Shown here in pieces: positions 11,962 through 23,000 of a stretch of 64,000 nucleotides of DNA. Position numbers and translations under genes: made by a program. This stretch comes from Gibbula magus (lineage: Eukaryota; Mollusca; Gastropoda; Trochida; Trochidae). Numbering within the stretch: the stretch's first letter is position 1; each line of letters begins with the position of its first letter. The stretch spans positions 12,063,663 through 12,127,662 of the forward strand of contig OW388298.1 in the NCBI GenBank assembly GCA_936450465.1, read 5' to 3'. Under the pieces are notes generated by a model. The model was given only the letters and a program-made list of their open reading frames with translations, was not told the DNA's origin and ran no database searches.

Positions 11962-12133
11962 AAGGGGTTATGGCCACAGGAATTTGAGGATACCCAAGAT
12001 CTCAATGTAAACACTGTATATAAAAGTATCCACGCCCCCTCTATACAATAGCCTATTGTATAGAGGGGGGCGTGGATACTTTTATATACATTGTTTACAT
12101 TGAGATCTTGGGTATCCTCAAATTCCTGTGGTT
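11962..12133. repeat. Long hairpin (inverted repeat, arms ~80 bp)
   Basis: The left arm from ggccacaggaatttgaggat to cctctatacaatag is mirrored by ctattgtatagagg ... atcctcaaattcctgtgg. The spacer is only a few bases and the arms are nearly perfect. Confidence 0.9.
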
Positions 12134-12157
12134 ATGGCTTATCACAGGTGCAGTTTA

Positions 12158-12314
12158 GCGCAAATATATTGCGCAACAGATATGAACGACCAGTTTTCCC
12201 TATGCGCGAACGAACTTCCTACGCTCTCACATAGAGAAATTGGTAGTTCATCTCACTTCGGTCTTACATAGGGAAAACTGGTCGTTCATCTCTGTTGCGC
12301 AACATATTTGCGCT
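12158..12314. repeat. Second hairpin directly downstream
   Basis: Arms of about 45 bp: gcgcaaatatattgcgcaac ... ccagttttccctatg pairs with catagggaaaactgg ... gttgcgcaacatatttgcgc. The loop contains a second short imperfect inverted repeat. Confidence 0.9.
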
Positions 12315-12589
12315 AATGTATATGCACAGTGATGTCAGCATTTCCTGCAACTACCATGTTGCAGTCGAATACCCCAAATAACACAAACATGTTATTATCT
12401 TGGCACGTTTCCAAGTCACTACATACAACTACACTTACGAAATATAACAGCAAACTTTTTTAATTTTGGATCGTCCTTAGTGACTTAAGGTCAACAAATA
12501 TCTAGAACAAGTACACCGTCGATCTAGAGCTTCAAGTTTCAAGTTTTCTTCACAGACAGCAGTGGAATTCGATTCAGGGACAACGCAGG

Positions 12590-13030
12590 TATTCCATCAA
12601 GGCTCGTCTTAGTCGCAGGCAGGAAAGAAATTCCTTTCCGAAAAAGCTTTAGTCGCAGGCAACAGAATAATTCCATCCTGAAAAAGCTTTTGTCGCAGAG
12701 CACGAAGGAATTCCACCCAAGAGCAGCTTAAGTCGCGGGTAACTACGAAATTCCATTCCGGAAAAGCTTTCATCATGGTCAAAAAGGAATTTCATCTGAA
12801 GAAGCTTTAGTCGCAGGCTAAAAGCAATTCCATACCGAAAAAGCTTTAGCCGCAAATGACTAAGGAGTTCCCATTCACGAGCAGCTTTAGTCTCAGGCAG
12901 TTAAGGAATTCCATCTCGGAAAAGCTTTCATCGCGGGCAGTTAAGGAATTCCATCCCAGAATCAAATTTGACGAAGGAATTCCATCGAGGAGCTGCTTAG
13001 TTGCATGCAACGAAGGAATTCAGGCCTCGT
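12590..13030. repeat. Degenerate ~60-bp tandem repeat (ggaattccat..aaaagcttt)
   Basis: About seven irregular units, each with a(g)gaattccat(c/t)c, (g)aaaaagcttt and agtcgcaggca. Unit length varies, and the short ORFs crossing them share no conserved protein. Confidence 0.75.
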
Positions 13031-13118
13031 GGAACAGCTGAAGATGCGATGGTTTCAATCTTCTCTCCAGTTAGACTATACTTATCAATACCACTGAAAA
13101 TATAAAACGATTATAATA

Positions 13119-13617
13119 TGAGGTGAGGTGAGTTAGGGTATAACGCCGCTTTCAAGAGTATTTCCTTATAGTATTATGTAGAGGGTAATGTCCGAGTAAC
13201 TCTCCATTCCTTAAAAATAATGGAGCCGAGGCCCCGGAGGGGCCGAGGCCCATTATCTTTAAGGAATGGAGAGTTACGAGGATATTACCCTACTTAAATT
13301 ACACTAAAAGTAATGCTCGTTTATCCAAATTGCTTTAAAAAGTTAAAGAAATTAAATTTCCTCTTCAAAAATATGATGTGATGTGGAACTCTCCATTCCT
13401 GAAAAATAATGGAGTGAAAGAACAATAGGATGACGTCACAAGTGTAATTTAAGGCAGGGAGAAAGCCCGCAACGTGGCTTTGCATTGCAACCTGCGAACA
13501 TCGGCTGAAATAAGCGAACCATGGGTGGTACTGCACTGAAATTCAGTGTAGCATTGCACCCAAACCTTACTGCGTGTAGAACAGTTCTCTACTGCAGACA
13601 AAGTTTCCGTGCACAAG
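13119..13617 (-). mobile_element. tRNA SINE split by a foldback element
   Basis: The SINE tail and hairpin are at 13119-13178 (gaggtgaggtgag...gtattatg). The body resumes at 13453 (ggcagggagaaagcccgcaacg) and runs to about 13617. The block between is unrelated to the SINE. Confidence 0.8.
13178..13297. repeat. GC-rich foldback inside the SINE
   Basis: Inverted repeat: gtagagggtaat...taactctccattccttaaa pairs with tttaaggaatggagagtta...attaccctac. The centre is gccccggaggggcc. A diverged half-unit lies at 13383-13420. Confidence 0.85.
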
Positions 13618-13624
13618 TTTCCGA

Positions 13625-13757
13625 TAATATGTACACCCATTTTTAAACTGGATTTTCCGAAGAGGTGAGGTGAGGGTGTTTTACTATTGGTGACATTATT
13701 TCTCAAATACATTAAATCAACTTATTTGAGCGAAAAATCGTGCGACTGCCCCTTTAA
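13625..13757. mobile_element. 3' half of a TTAA-type MITE (family 2)
   Basis: Ends aaaaatcgtgcgactgcccctttaa, matching the ends of the elements at 42095-42450 and 54044-54336. Confidence 0.6.
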
Positions 13758-13827
13758 AGGGAAGAGATCACTCAGTATTTAGCCCTTTAACCACATAGTA
13801 CATTATTATAAAATACTTTAAGTACTC

Positions 13828-13833
13828 TTTATT
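13828..13833 (-). promoter_or_regulatory. Poly(A) signal AATAAA of the mucin/sushi/propeller gene
   Basis: Minus-strand AATAAA, 55 nt after the TAA stop at 13890-13888. Its position supports treating the exon at 13888-14042 as terminal. Confidence 0.65.
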
Positions 13834-13887
13834 TTTCTTTGTCTGTCGCCCTACAGTAAGTAGTGGGGTTAACATTCAAACAAATAC

Positions 13888-14042
13888 TTACGAACTCATC
13901 ATCGACATGATGTAGAAATGATTTCCATGCACTTGCATGTCTGAACAAAACCCGACAGTGGCCACTTTCTCTGGTTTTGCGTTGAATTGCTTGAGGATAA
14001 AGTTGTACACTTCAGTTTGGTTGCAGAAATAGAACATGGCGT
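13888..14042 (-). CDS. Mucin/sushi/propeller gene, exon 8 (terminal)
   Basis: Acceptor ttttcag, phase 1 start (A|AC = Asn). Encodes about 50 residues: NAMFYFCNQTEVYNF, then KVATVGFCSDMQVHG and NHFYIMSMMSS, stop TAA at 13890-13888. Two Cys and an NQT sequon. Blade-like alternation of strands continues the propeller. The stop overlaps a perfect donor (TC|gtaagt at 13892/13891), so a spliced form cannot be excluded. The nearby AATAAA favours termination here. Confidence 0.75.
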
Positions 14043-17000
14043 CTGAAAATGGACAGTTTATGCACTCAACAATTTAAAAATCCACAAACTAAAGGTAATC
14101 GAGTTTCATTGAGGTCTGGTCTGGGAACAATATGTTATGTTACCATGGAAACGGCTAAAAATAATATTCCAAAAAAGTCGAAAACCCCCAAACTATGATG
14201 ATTGTTATGATAAGTGTCCTTTAGCTAGGCCTCAACGTTTTTTAGTTCTGGCCCGGAAACGAAACCCGAACGCAGGTCCTTTCTATATTCGCCAAGGTCT
14301 GGGTTACAACTGAAACGGCCAAACCAAATTCAAAGAACTCACAGATGTACACAGATTGTTTGAGTGCGAGAGTGAGTGAGTGAGTAGTGTTTAACGCCGC
14401 TTTCAAAAGTATTTCACTAATATCACGGCTGCTTGTATTATGGCAGTGAGAAAGCCCGCATCGCCATGTGGCTATGCTTTGCGTTGAACCTGCGAGCAGC
14501 GGCTGGAACTAGCAAACCATGGGTGATACTACGCTGAAATTCAGTGTAGCATTGCACCAAAACCTTACTGCATGTAGAACAGTTCTCTACTGCAGACAAA
14601 GTTGCCGTGCCCCTGGCGGGATCAGATTGTTTGATACGTAAACAATAACAAATCTCGACCCCTGTTTCCCAAACTCCTCATATAATCTAAAGGCTCGTGT
14701 TCGGTCTACAGTTATTATTCACATGATCAGAACTTGCTCACATCTTTATAACGGTACCTACTTGCAACATCGATGTCCATTTTATTGGGCCCTGGTTTTT
14801 GATAGGTGGGGAGCTGAAGGAGAGTAACAGTGTCTACCACGCTTATCCCTTCTCCGTGCGAAAAGAAGAGTGCTCTGAAACATAAAAGAAACTTGAGCAA
14901 AGGTGAACGCAGTATTCAACTGCAAAAATATCTCTATTTTCGTTAACTAGAACGATTTTGTCTGAAGACACAGCATCCTAAACATTTCCGGTGTCCGATC
15001 CATACGGAGTCATCAAAGAGCAATTGAGAATGACTGGTATCAGACGAGATGAGCAGCCATATTGCCGATCTAAGGGTCCATTTAACATTAGGTCAAAAGT
15101 TATAGCTAAGAATTGGCGACATTCACACGTACATATCATCGATACATTTCTCTGCCAAACCCGGCTGGTGTCCACCATATAGGTTAACGTTAATAGTTCT
15201 TCAAACTCAACCAAAATCGACCACAACAAGCAGTCGATACCCATTCGAACGATTTGATTGGTCCGTTGGGCGGAACTATTTAAATTTTATTGGTCCGTCA
15301 ACAAGATGGTTCAGAGTTTGACCAGGCAGAGCCATCAATTTATTTATAAGCATATATTAAGCTGATGCGATGTAGATGAACAATATCTATTGGCCTCTCA
15401 TTTCTTGCAATAAAAAGAAGTCGACTATCCGTAGAACTTGTTCTTCCTCAAAGACACAGATAAATCCACGGGTTATTGGAAATACTCAACACATATGTGA
15501 AACAGAAGGTGTAAATACAAGTAGATAGTACAATTCTCTTTAACTCAATATAAAATTCACTAAGGCTAAGTTTAGCCTCGTCGCATTACCTTAATGCCTT
15601 CAACTTTCCTGTGTCAGCATACAGGAGCAGCGCACCGCTATTCTAGCATTGGGAAGGTTATCTGGCAGGGTGATGGATGATTTCAACCTACTTACAACGG
15701 ATGTACACACTGTTCTATAATACGTACCCAGATTCGTCGTAGACCGCAAGATCAAGAACACCAATGAAATTGTTGATCAAGGTAGTCAACCCAGTCCCAT
15801 CATACTTCAGCTTGATTATGTTCTTTGTGTTTGTATAAAAGTACAACTCTCGTCGCTTGGAACTTCCCGCCATAAATTTTACAGAAGCTGCAATAAATAT
15901 AAGAAAAGCCCCTGGATGAGTAAAAAGACATTCCCTGGATGTAATAGCGGATTCATATAGTGTGATCAACAGCATCGGTCTGAGCTTTTAATATTATTAA
16001 AATCGGATTTTACCCGATTCAGCCAATCAGTACATGAGCTAGTGAGTCGCTGGCAAGATTCAACATGACTACAGGATGGTTTAATTTGTTGAAGGTGAAG
16101 GTTATAAAACGGGCACCTGCTGATGAGTCGTTAGATCGTCATGTAGCAAGGTGCGAATATTAGTCATCACTAAAACGTCATATACAAAGGGTTTCAGCTG
16201 TTGGTTTAAAATCCTTACAAGTTATTGCATCTGCACCAAAACTCTGACATTTAAAATTGATAATTTGATGTAAATAGTGCTGCAAGAAAAAGTGGGTTTT
16301 TGCTAATTTATTGGCATTAATTTTTTTTATAATTAAGTAAAGATATGTATTTTTTTCTGATGTGTAGGTTGATATGAATTGTAAAAGCAATACTTACGAA
16401 AGGCATTTGACCCAGTGCCCGGAACTTCAATAACGTCTTGCAAGTCAACAGAATAGGAGACGACTGGTTTCAGGCAGAGATAAACTCTCCACGTTGCATT
16501 ACAGTAATACATGCTCACCACCTGGGATGTCCTATCAGTCGAGGCCATCGTCTCCCCGGTAGCGCTAAGTGAAATCAACTTCCCTTCAGTTTGTACATAA
16601 ACGATGAAATCGGGTAGTATAGACGGTGGTTCATTCCCTTCTGCAATTGGCGGTTCTGAAGATTCTGCAGTTGGTGGTTCTGAAGATTCTGCAGTTGGCG
16701 GTTCAGAAGATTCTGCAGTTGGTGATTTAGTAGATTCTGGAATGGGTGGTTTAGTAGATTCTGCAATGGGTGGTTTAGAAGATTCTGCAGTTGGCGGTTC
16801 TGAAGATTCTGCAGTTGGCGGTTCTGAAGATTCTGCAGTAGGCAGTTCAGAAGATTCTGCAGTAGGCAGTTCAGAAGATTCTGCAGTTGGTGATTTAGTA
16901 GATTCTGCGATGGGTGGTTTAGTAGATTCTGCAATGAGTGGTTTAGAAGATTCTGCAATGGGCGGTTCTGAAGATTCTGCAGTAGGTGGTTCTGATGATA

Positions 17001-20000
17001 CTGCAGTTGGCGGGATTGAAGATTCTGCATTTGGTTGTTTAGAAGAATCTGCAGTCGGAGGTTCAGAAGATTCTGCAGTGGGTGATTCTGACGATTCTGC
17101 AGTGGGCGGTTTTGAAGATTCTACAATCAGCGGTACTGACGATTCTGTAGTGTGCGGCTCTGACGATCCTGCAGTTGGCGGTTCTGACGATCTTGCAGTT
17201 GGCGATGCAGACGATTCTGCAGTTGGCGATTCAGACGATTCTGCAGTTGGAGGTTCTGACCATCTTGCAGTTGGAGGTTCTGACCATCTTGCAGTTGGGG
17301 ATTCAGACGATTCTGCAGTTGGCGATTCAGACGATTCTGCAGTTGGCGATTCAGGTGATTCTGCAGTTGGCGGTTTAGAGGATTCTGCAATGGGCGGTTC
17401 TGAAGATTCTGCAGTTGGTGATTCTGAAGATTCTACAATCAGCGGTTTTGACGATCTTGCAGTTGGCGCTTCTGAAGATTCTGCAGTTGGAGATTCAGAC
17501 GATTCTGCAGTTGGCGGTTCTGAAGATTCTGCAGTTGGCGGTTCTGAAGATTCTGCAATGGGCGGTTCAGAGGATTCTGCAGTTGGTGGTTTAGAAGATC
17601 CTGCAGTTGGCGGTTCTGACGATCTTGCAGTTGGTGGTTTAGAAGATTCTCCAATCGGTGGTTCTGAAGATTCTGAAGTTGGCGGTTTTGAAGATCCTGA
17701 AGTTGGCGGTCCTGAGGATTCTGCAGTTGGCGGTTCAGAGGATTCTGCAATGGGAGGTTCTGACGATCTTGCAGTTGGCGATTCAGACGATTCTGCAGTT
17801 GGCGGTTCTGAAGATTCTGCAGTTGGCGGTTTTGAAGATCCTGCAATGGGCGGTTCTGAAGATTCTGCAGTTGGCAGTTTAGAATATTCTACAGTGGGCG
17901 GTTCTGAAGATTCTGCAATGGGCGGTTCAGAGGATTCTGCAGTTGGCAGTTTAGAAGATTCTGCAGTTGGCAGTTTAGAAGATCCTGCAGTAGGTTGTTC
18001 TGAAGATTTTGCAATGGGCGGTTCAGAGGATCCTGCAGTAGGTGGTTCTGAAGATTCTGCAGTTGGCAGTTTAGAAGATTCTGCAGTTGGCGATTCTGAA
18101 GATCCTGCAGTTGGCGATTCAGACGATTCTGCAGTTGGCGATTCAGGCGATTCTGCAGTTGGCGGTTTAGAGGATTCTGCAATGGGCGGTTCTGAAGATT
18201 CTGCAGTTGGTGATTCTGAAGATTCTACAATCAGCGGTTCTGACGATCTTGCAGTTGGCGCTTCTGAAGATTCTGCAGTGGGCGCTTCTGAAGATTCTTC
18301 AATGGGCGGTTCAGAGGATTCTGCAGTTGGCGGTTCTGAAGATTCTACAATCGGCGGTTCTGAAGATTCTTCAATCGGCGGTTCTGACAATTCTGCAGTT
18401 GGAGATTCAGACGATTCTGCAGTTGGCGGTTCTGAAGATTCTGCAGTTGGCGGTTCTGAAGATTCTGCAATGGGCGGTTCAGAGGATTCTGCAGTTGGTG
18501 GTTTAGAAGATCCTGCAGTTGGCAGTTTAGAAGATCCTGCAGTAGGTTGTTCTGAAGATTTTGCAATGGGCGGTTCAGAGGATCCTGCAGTAGGTGGTTC
18601 TGAAGATTCTGCAGTTGGCAGTTTAGAATATTTTACAGTGGGCGGTTCTGAAGATTCTGCAATGGGCGGTTCAGAGGATTCTGCAGTTGGCAGTTTAGAA
18701 GATTCTGCAGTTGGCAGTTTAGAAGATCCTGCAGTAGGTTGTTCTGAAGATTTTGCAATGGGCGGTTCAGAGGATCCTGCAGTAGGTGGTTCTGAAGATT
18801 CTGCAGTTGGCAGTTTAGAAGATTCTGCAGTTGGCGATTCTGAAGATCCTGCAGTTGGCGGTTTAGAAGATTCTGCAGTTGGCAATTTCGAAGATTCTAC
18901 AGTGGGAGGTTCTGAAGATTCTACAGTGGGCGGTTCTGAAGATTCTGCAGTTGGCGGTTCAGAAGATTCTGCAGTTGGCGGTTCTGAAGATTCTGCAGTT
19001 GGTGGTTCAGAGGATTCTGCAGTTGGTGGTTTAGAAGATCCTACAGCTGGCGGTATAGAAGATTCTGCAGTTGGAGGTTCTGAAGATCCTGCAGTTGGCG
19101 GTTCTGAAGATCCTGCAGTTGGTGGTTGTGAAGCTTCTGTAATGGGCGGTTCAGAGGATTCTGCAGTTGCTGGTTTAGAAGATCCTGCAGTTGGCGGTTC
19201 TGAAGATCCTGCAGTTGGTGGTTTAGACGATTCTACAGTCGGTGGTTCAGAAGATTCTGCAGAAGGCATTGTAGAAGATCTTTCACTGGATGGTTCAGTG
19301 CGTTTCACTGTGGATGATTCAGTTGGCGCCTCTGTTGGTAGCTTGTTCAGGGACGTTTTACCTGTATACATATAAAGCATTGCTGCATCAGTTGTTTTGT
19401 GGCACAAAATAAGTGTTTGTCTTAAAAGTACCACTTCAATAGGGGAGTAATACACACACAATTTCAGGGAGAATAAGGATTTTTGGATTCTGTTCCGGAA
19501 ATTAACCTATACTTATATCCGGGAATGAGGTTAGATGAGTAAGGGTTTAACACCGCTTCCGAGAGTATTTACTTATATTGCGGCTGCTAGTATTATAGCA
19601 GGGAGAAAGCCCCAACGCCACGGCTATGCATTGCGGTGAAACCTGCGAGCATCGGCTGGAACTAGCGAAATTCAGTGTAGCATTGCACCCAAACCTGACT
19701 GCGTGTAGAACAGTTCTCTACTGCAGACAAAGTTGCCGTGCCCCTGGCAGGATTCGAACCCCGGACCTCTTGATCCGAAGCTGAACGTGCTAACCACTGC
19801 GCTATCCGCCCCTATTATGGCAGAGAGAAAGACATGTGGCTATGCATTACTATTGCATCGACAGGAAGTGAGTGAGTGAGTGAATTATTGCTTAACGCCG
19901 CTTCGGCAGTATCGCAGCCATTAGCGGCGAGAAATTTAAGTTAATTGATAATTTTTTAAATAATTGCAAAAGCAAAAAGTAATGACACAAAGGCCATAGA

Positions 20001-23000
20001 AAACATCAGCAAAAAATCACAATTTTCTTAAAAGCTGATAGAAAAGATTGAATACGCAGTTGTATGCAGGATTTGAAGGGTTTGATTTTAATTTGGTTAT
20101 ATATTGAAGTGCTAGCTCGATGCGCCTATCTTCAAGAGATGGCTCATCAGCTTCAACGTAGAGACTTTCAACAGGTGAAGTTCTGAAGGCCCCAAGACAA
20201 AGCCCGAGACCCTGGTGGTGGATAGTATCTAGCATTTTGATATATGAGGGGCGGGCGGATCCATTTATTATGGATCCATAATCCAATTTGGAGCGGATGA
20301 GTGATCGATAGAGTTGAAGAAGAGTTTCTTCATCTCCACCCCATTTATTATTTGAAACGACCTTTAAAAGGTCTAATGCCTTTAAGCATTTAGCTTTAAG
20401 GGTTTTAATGTGTGGGATAAATGATAATTTACTATCAAATGTGAGACCAAGACACTTGGCCTCAGGAACGACTTTGATTTGAGTTTTATCCAGAAATAGT
20501 TCTTGATCTTGGTGCATTTTGCGCATATTGCAAAAATGCACACAAGATGTTTTAGCTTTGGAAAATTTGAAGCCGTTTTCCAACGACCATTGATGGATTT
20601 TATTGAGGCAGAGTTGCAATTGGCGCTCGATTGATGGCATATTTTTGCCTTATATAAACCTGCGAGCATCGGCTTGAACTAGCGAACCATGGGTGGTACT
20701 ACGCTGAAATTCAGTGTAGCATTGCACCCAAACCTTAATGCGTGTAGAACAATTCTCTACTGCAGACAAAGTTGCCGTGCCTCTGGCGGGATTCGAACCC
20801 CGGACCTCTTGATCCGAAGCCGAACGCGCTAACCACTGCGCTATCCCGCCCCCGAGAGGTAGCAGCGTAAGAAGATGGATAGTAAAGATGTGCCCAACCA
20901 AGTGCTGGGCATGACCAGCCGATTGACCAGACCGGGCCAATCTGGCCACCTGTCTAGATTAAGTCGGGGCAGTGTATTGTTCAGTGTTAGCTTTAAGCTA
21001 AACACATCCCTCAACCACCAGGCATCCTTCCTCCACCCTACAGGTCGCAGCCCACGGCAAAAAGACTGCCCCCTTTTAGTCGCCTTTTAGGACAAGCAGG
21101 AGGAACTGAGGGCCTATTCTAACCCGGGCACCCCACGGGGGGCATCGACTAGCGAAGGAACTAGCACTAGCGAACTAGCGAAGCATTGGTGGTACTACGC
21201 TGAGGTGAGGTGAGGTGAGTTGGGGTTTAACGCCGCTTTCAAGAGTATTTCACTTATATCGCGGCTGCTAGTATTATGGCAGGGAGAAAGCCCGCAATGC
21301 CATGTGGCTATGCATTGCGGTGAAACCTGCGAGCATCGGCTGGAAGTACTACGCTGAAGCGCTGGTCATGCTCTCATATGGGAGAAGATTTTTCATCTTC
21401 AAGAACAATGGTAGACAACGGGTGTACCGAATAATTAGTGACCTTCTTGCTCGGAATTGCGTCCATCAAGTCAGCCCAGTACCACTTTGATGAATGACAA
21501 AGCTTGTGTACTAACCCGTTGTGACCCCCGGGATGGAAATACCGAATTCAATTGTGACGACTCTAGTGACAATTAGTGACGACTCCTTTGACATTTTTAA
21601 CATTTGTCTCAGTCTTTTGTGTGAATGAAATTTTCATTCAGACCCCTCACGTCAATACAGACCTATACCAATGAATGCCAAGTACTGATTGGTATGAATT
21701 TTGTACCCATGTTAGATGAACGAAATTCTAAATTTCTATGTCGTTAAGTTTTCCCGTAATGGCCGCTCAAAAACATGGTATCGTTTCTTTTGGACACTAT
21801 TTTATTTTTCATATTTTGTTCATCAAGACAAGTAATTATTTTCATCAAAGGTTAGCAACCAGGATTTAGGCTGCTGTTCGCTATCCGTTATTACAAATAG
21901 GAAAGGAAAATAGAGTTCCATATTGCCTTTGATATTGTTAGATATATTAAGTACAAAAATAACTACAAAAGGAAATTTCTTCGCTTTTCGTCATTTGCCA
22001 TTCAAACTTATTTAATTTTGCTTTTGTGTAGCTATTGAATGTTCCATGAATTTGGATGTTAACATGTTAATGCTTTATTACTAAATATTTTATAACTAAA
22101 TCATTATCACAAATTAGTTCTCGAAGCAATTTGACCTTTTTTCCCAACAAAACATACACTTTACGCAATTAGGACGGCACTTGCAAAACAAAAGTTTTGT
22201 ATAAATTGTTATTTCGCTATTCTCAATACATCATTGTCCTAACTTAACATAACACTTCTTCGGTTTCCTTGTTTAGAACAACCAATAGCAAAAGTTATCA
22301 TCTTTTGCCTTTCAAACTGTGTTTCACCTTTCACCTTTGCATGGCCAATAGCAATATTTGGTATCACTTTTCGCTCTTCTTCATTCGCCTTATGTCTTCC
22401 TTCCAAGATAAGCCGAAATTTGCTTCATAATCAATCGAAGCTTATTTCAGATTAGCAAAGTTTTAACAAATGGTTGACTGCTTGTTTCAGGGAAAATAGG
22501 TCATCATACTCTTATTGCTGGAATCTCAACAACGTGTTGTTTAAATTCATAATATAGGCCTACTTCAAAATATGTTAAAATAAATCGTTGAAGTTGAATA
22601 TTCACTTTTATTTTCATAAAATAATTTTATTCATTTTATTAATACTATGTCACACAACTTAAACGATCGAGTTACAATTGTTATATTTAAAATTAAATAG
22701 CTAATTGTTTGATTAGTAATCGAAGTTTCATCCCCGAAATGGCAACATTGCAGTCTCCATTTTGTTTACGAATGACATACATTTCCTTTTTATACTTTTT
22801 TCTAGCCGTATAACATGCCTCCAACCATGCCTTTTTTAAGGCTTTTCTTGTCTCAAAAGAACTGGATTTGGCCTATACAAATGTTAATGAGTGAAAAGCA
22901 AAAGGCGGACAAATCGTTTAAAATGCAAACAATTCTTCTGCCTTTTATTGATGATAAGACACAATATTTGGTTAAGATATTGAATTATTAAATACTATTT

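Noticed and set aside
13892..13893. Exon 8 as an internal exon with a donor
   Set aside because: Not fully excluded, but I found no downstream exon in phase 2, and a stop followed by AATAAA 55 nt later is simpler.
16604..19375. 923-residue plus-strand ORF of SEDSAVGG-type repeats
   Set aside because: It is the antisense of the mucin exon. It has no flanking non-repeat protein, and splice sites and phases support only the minus strand.
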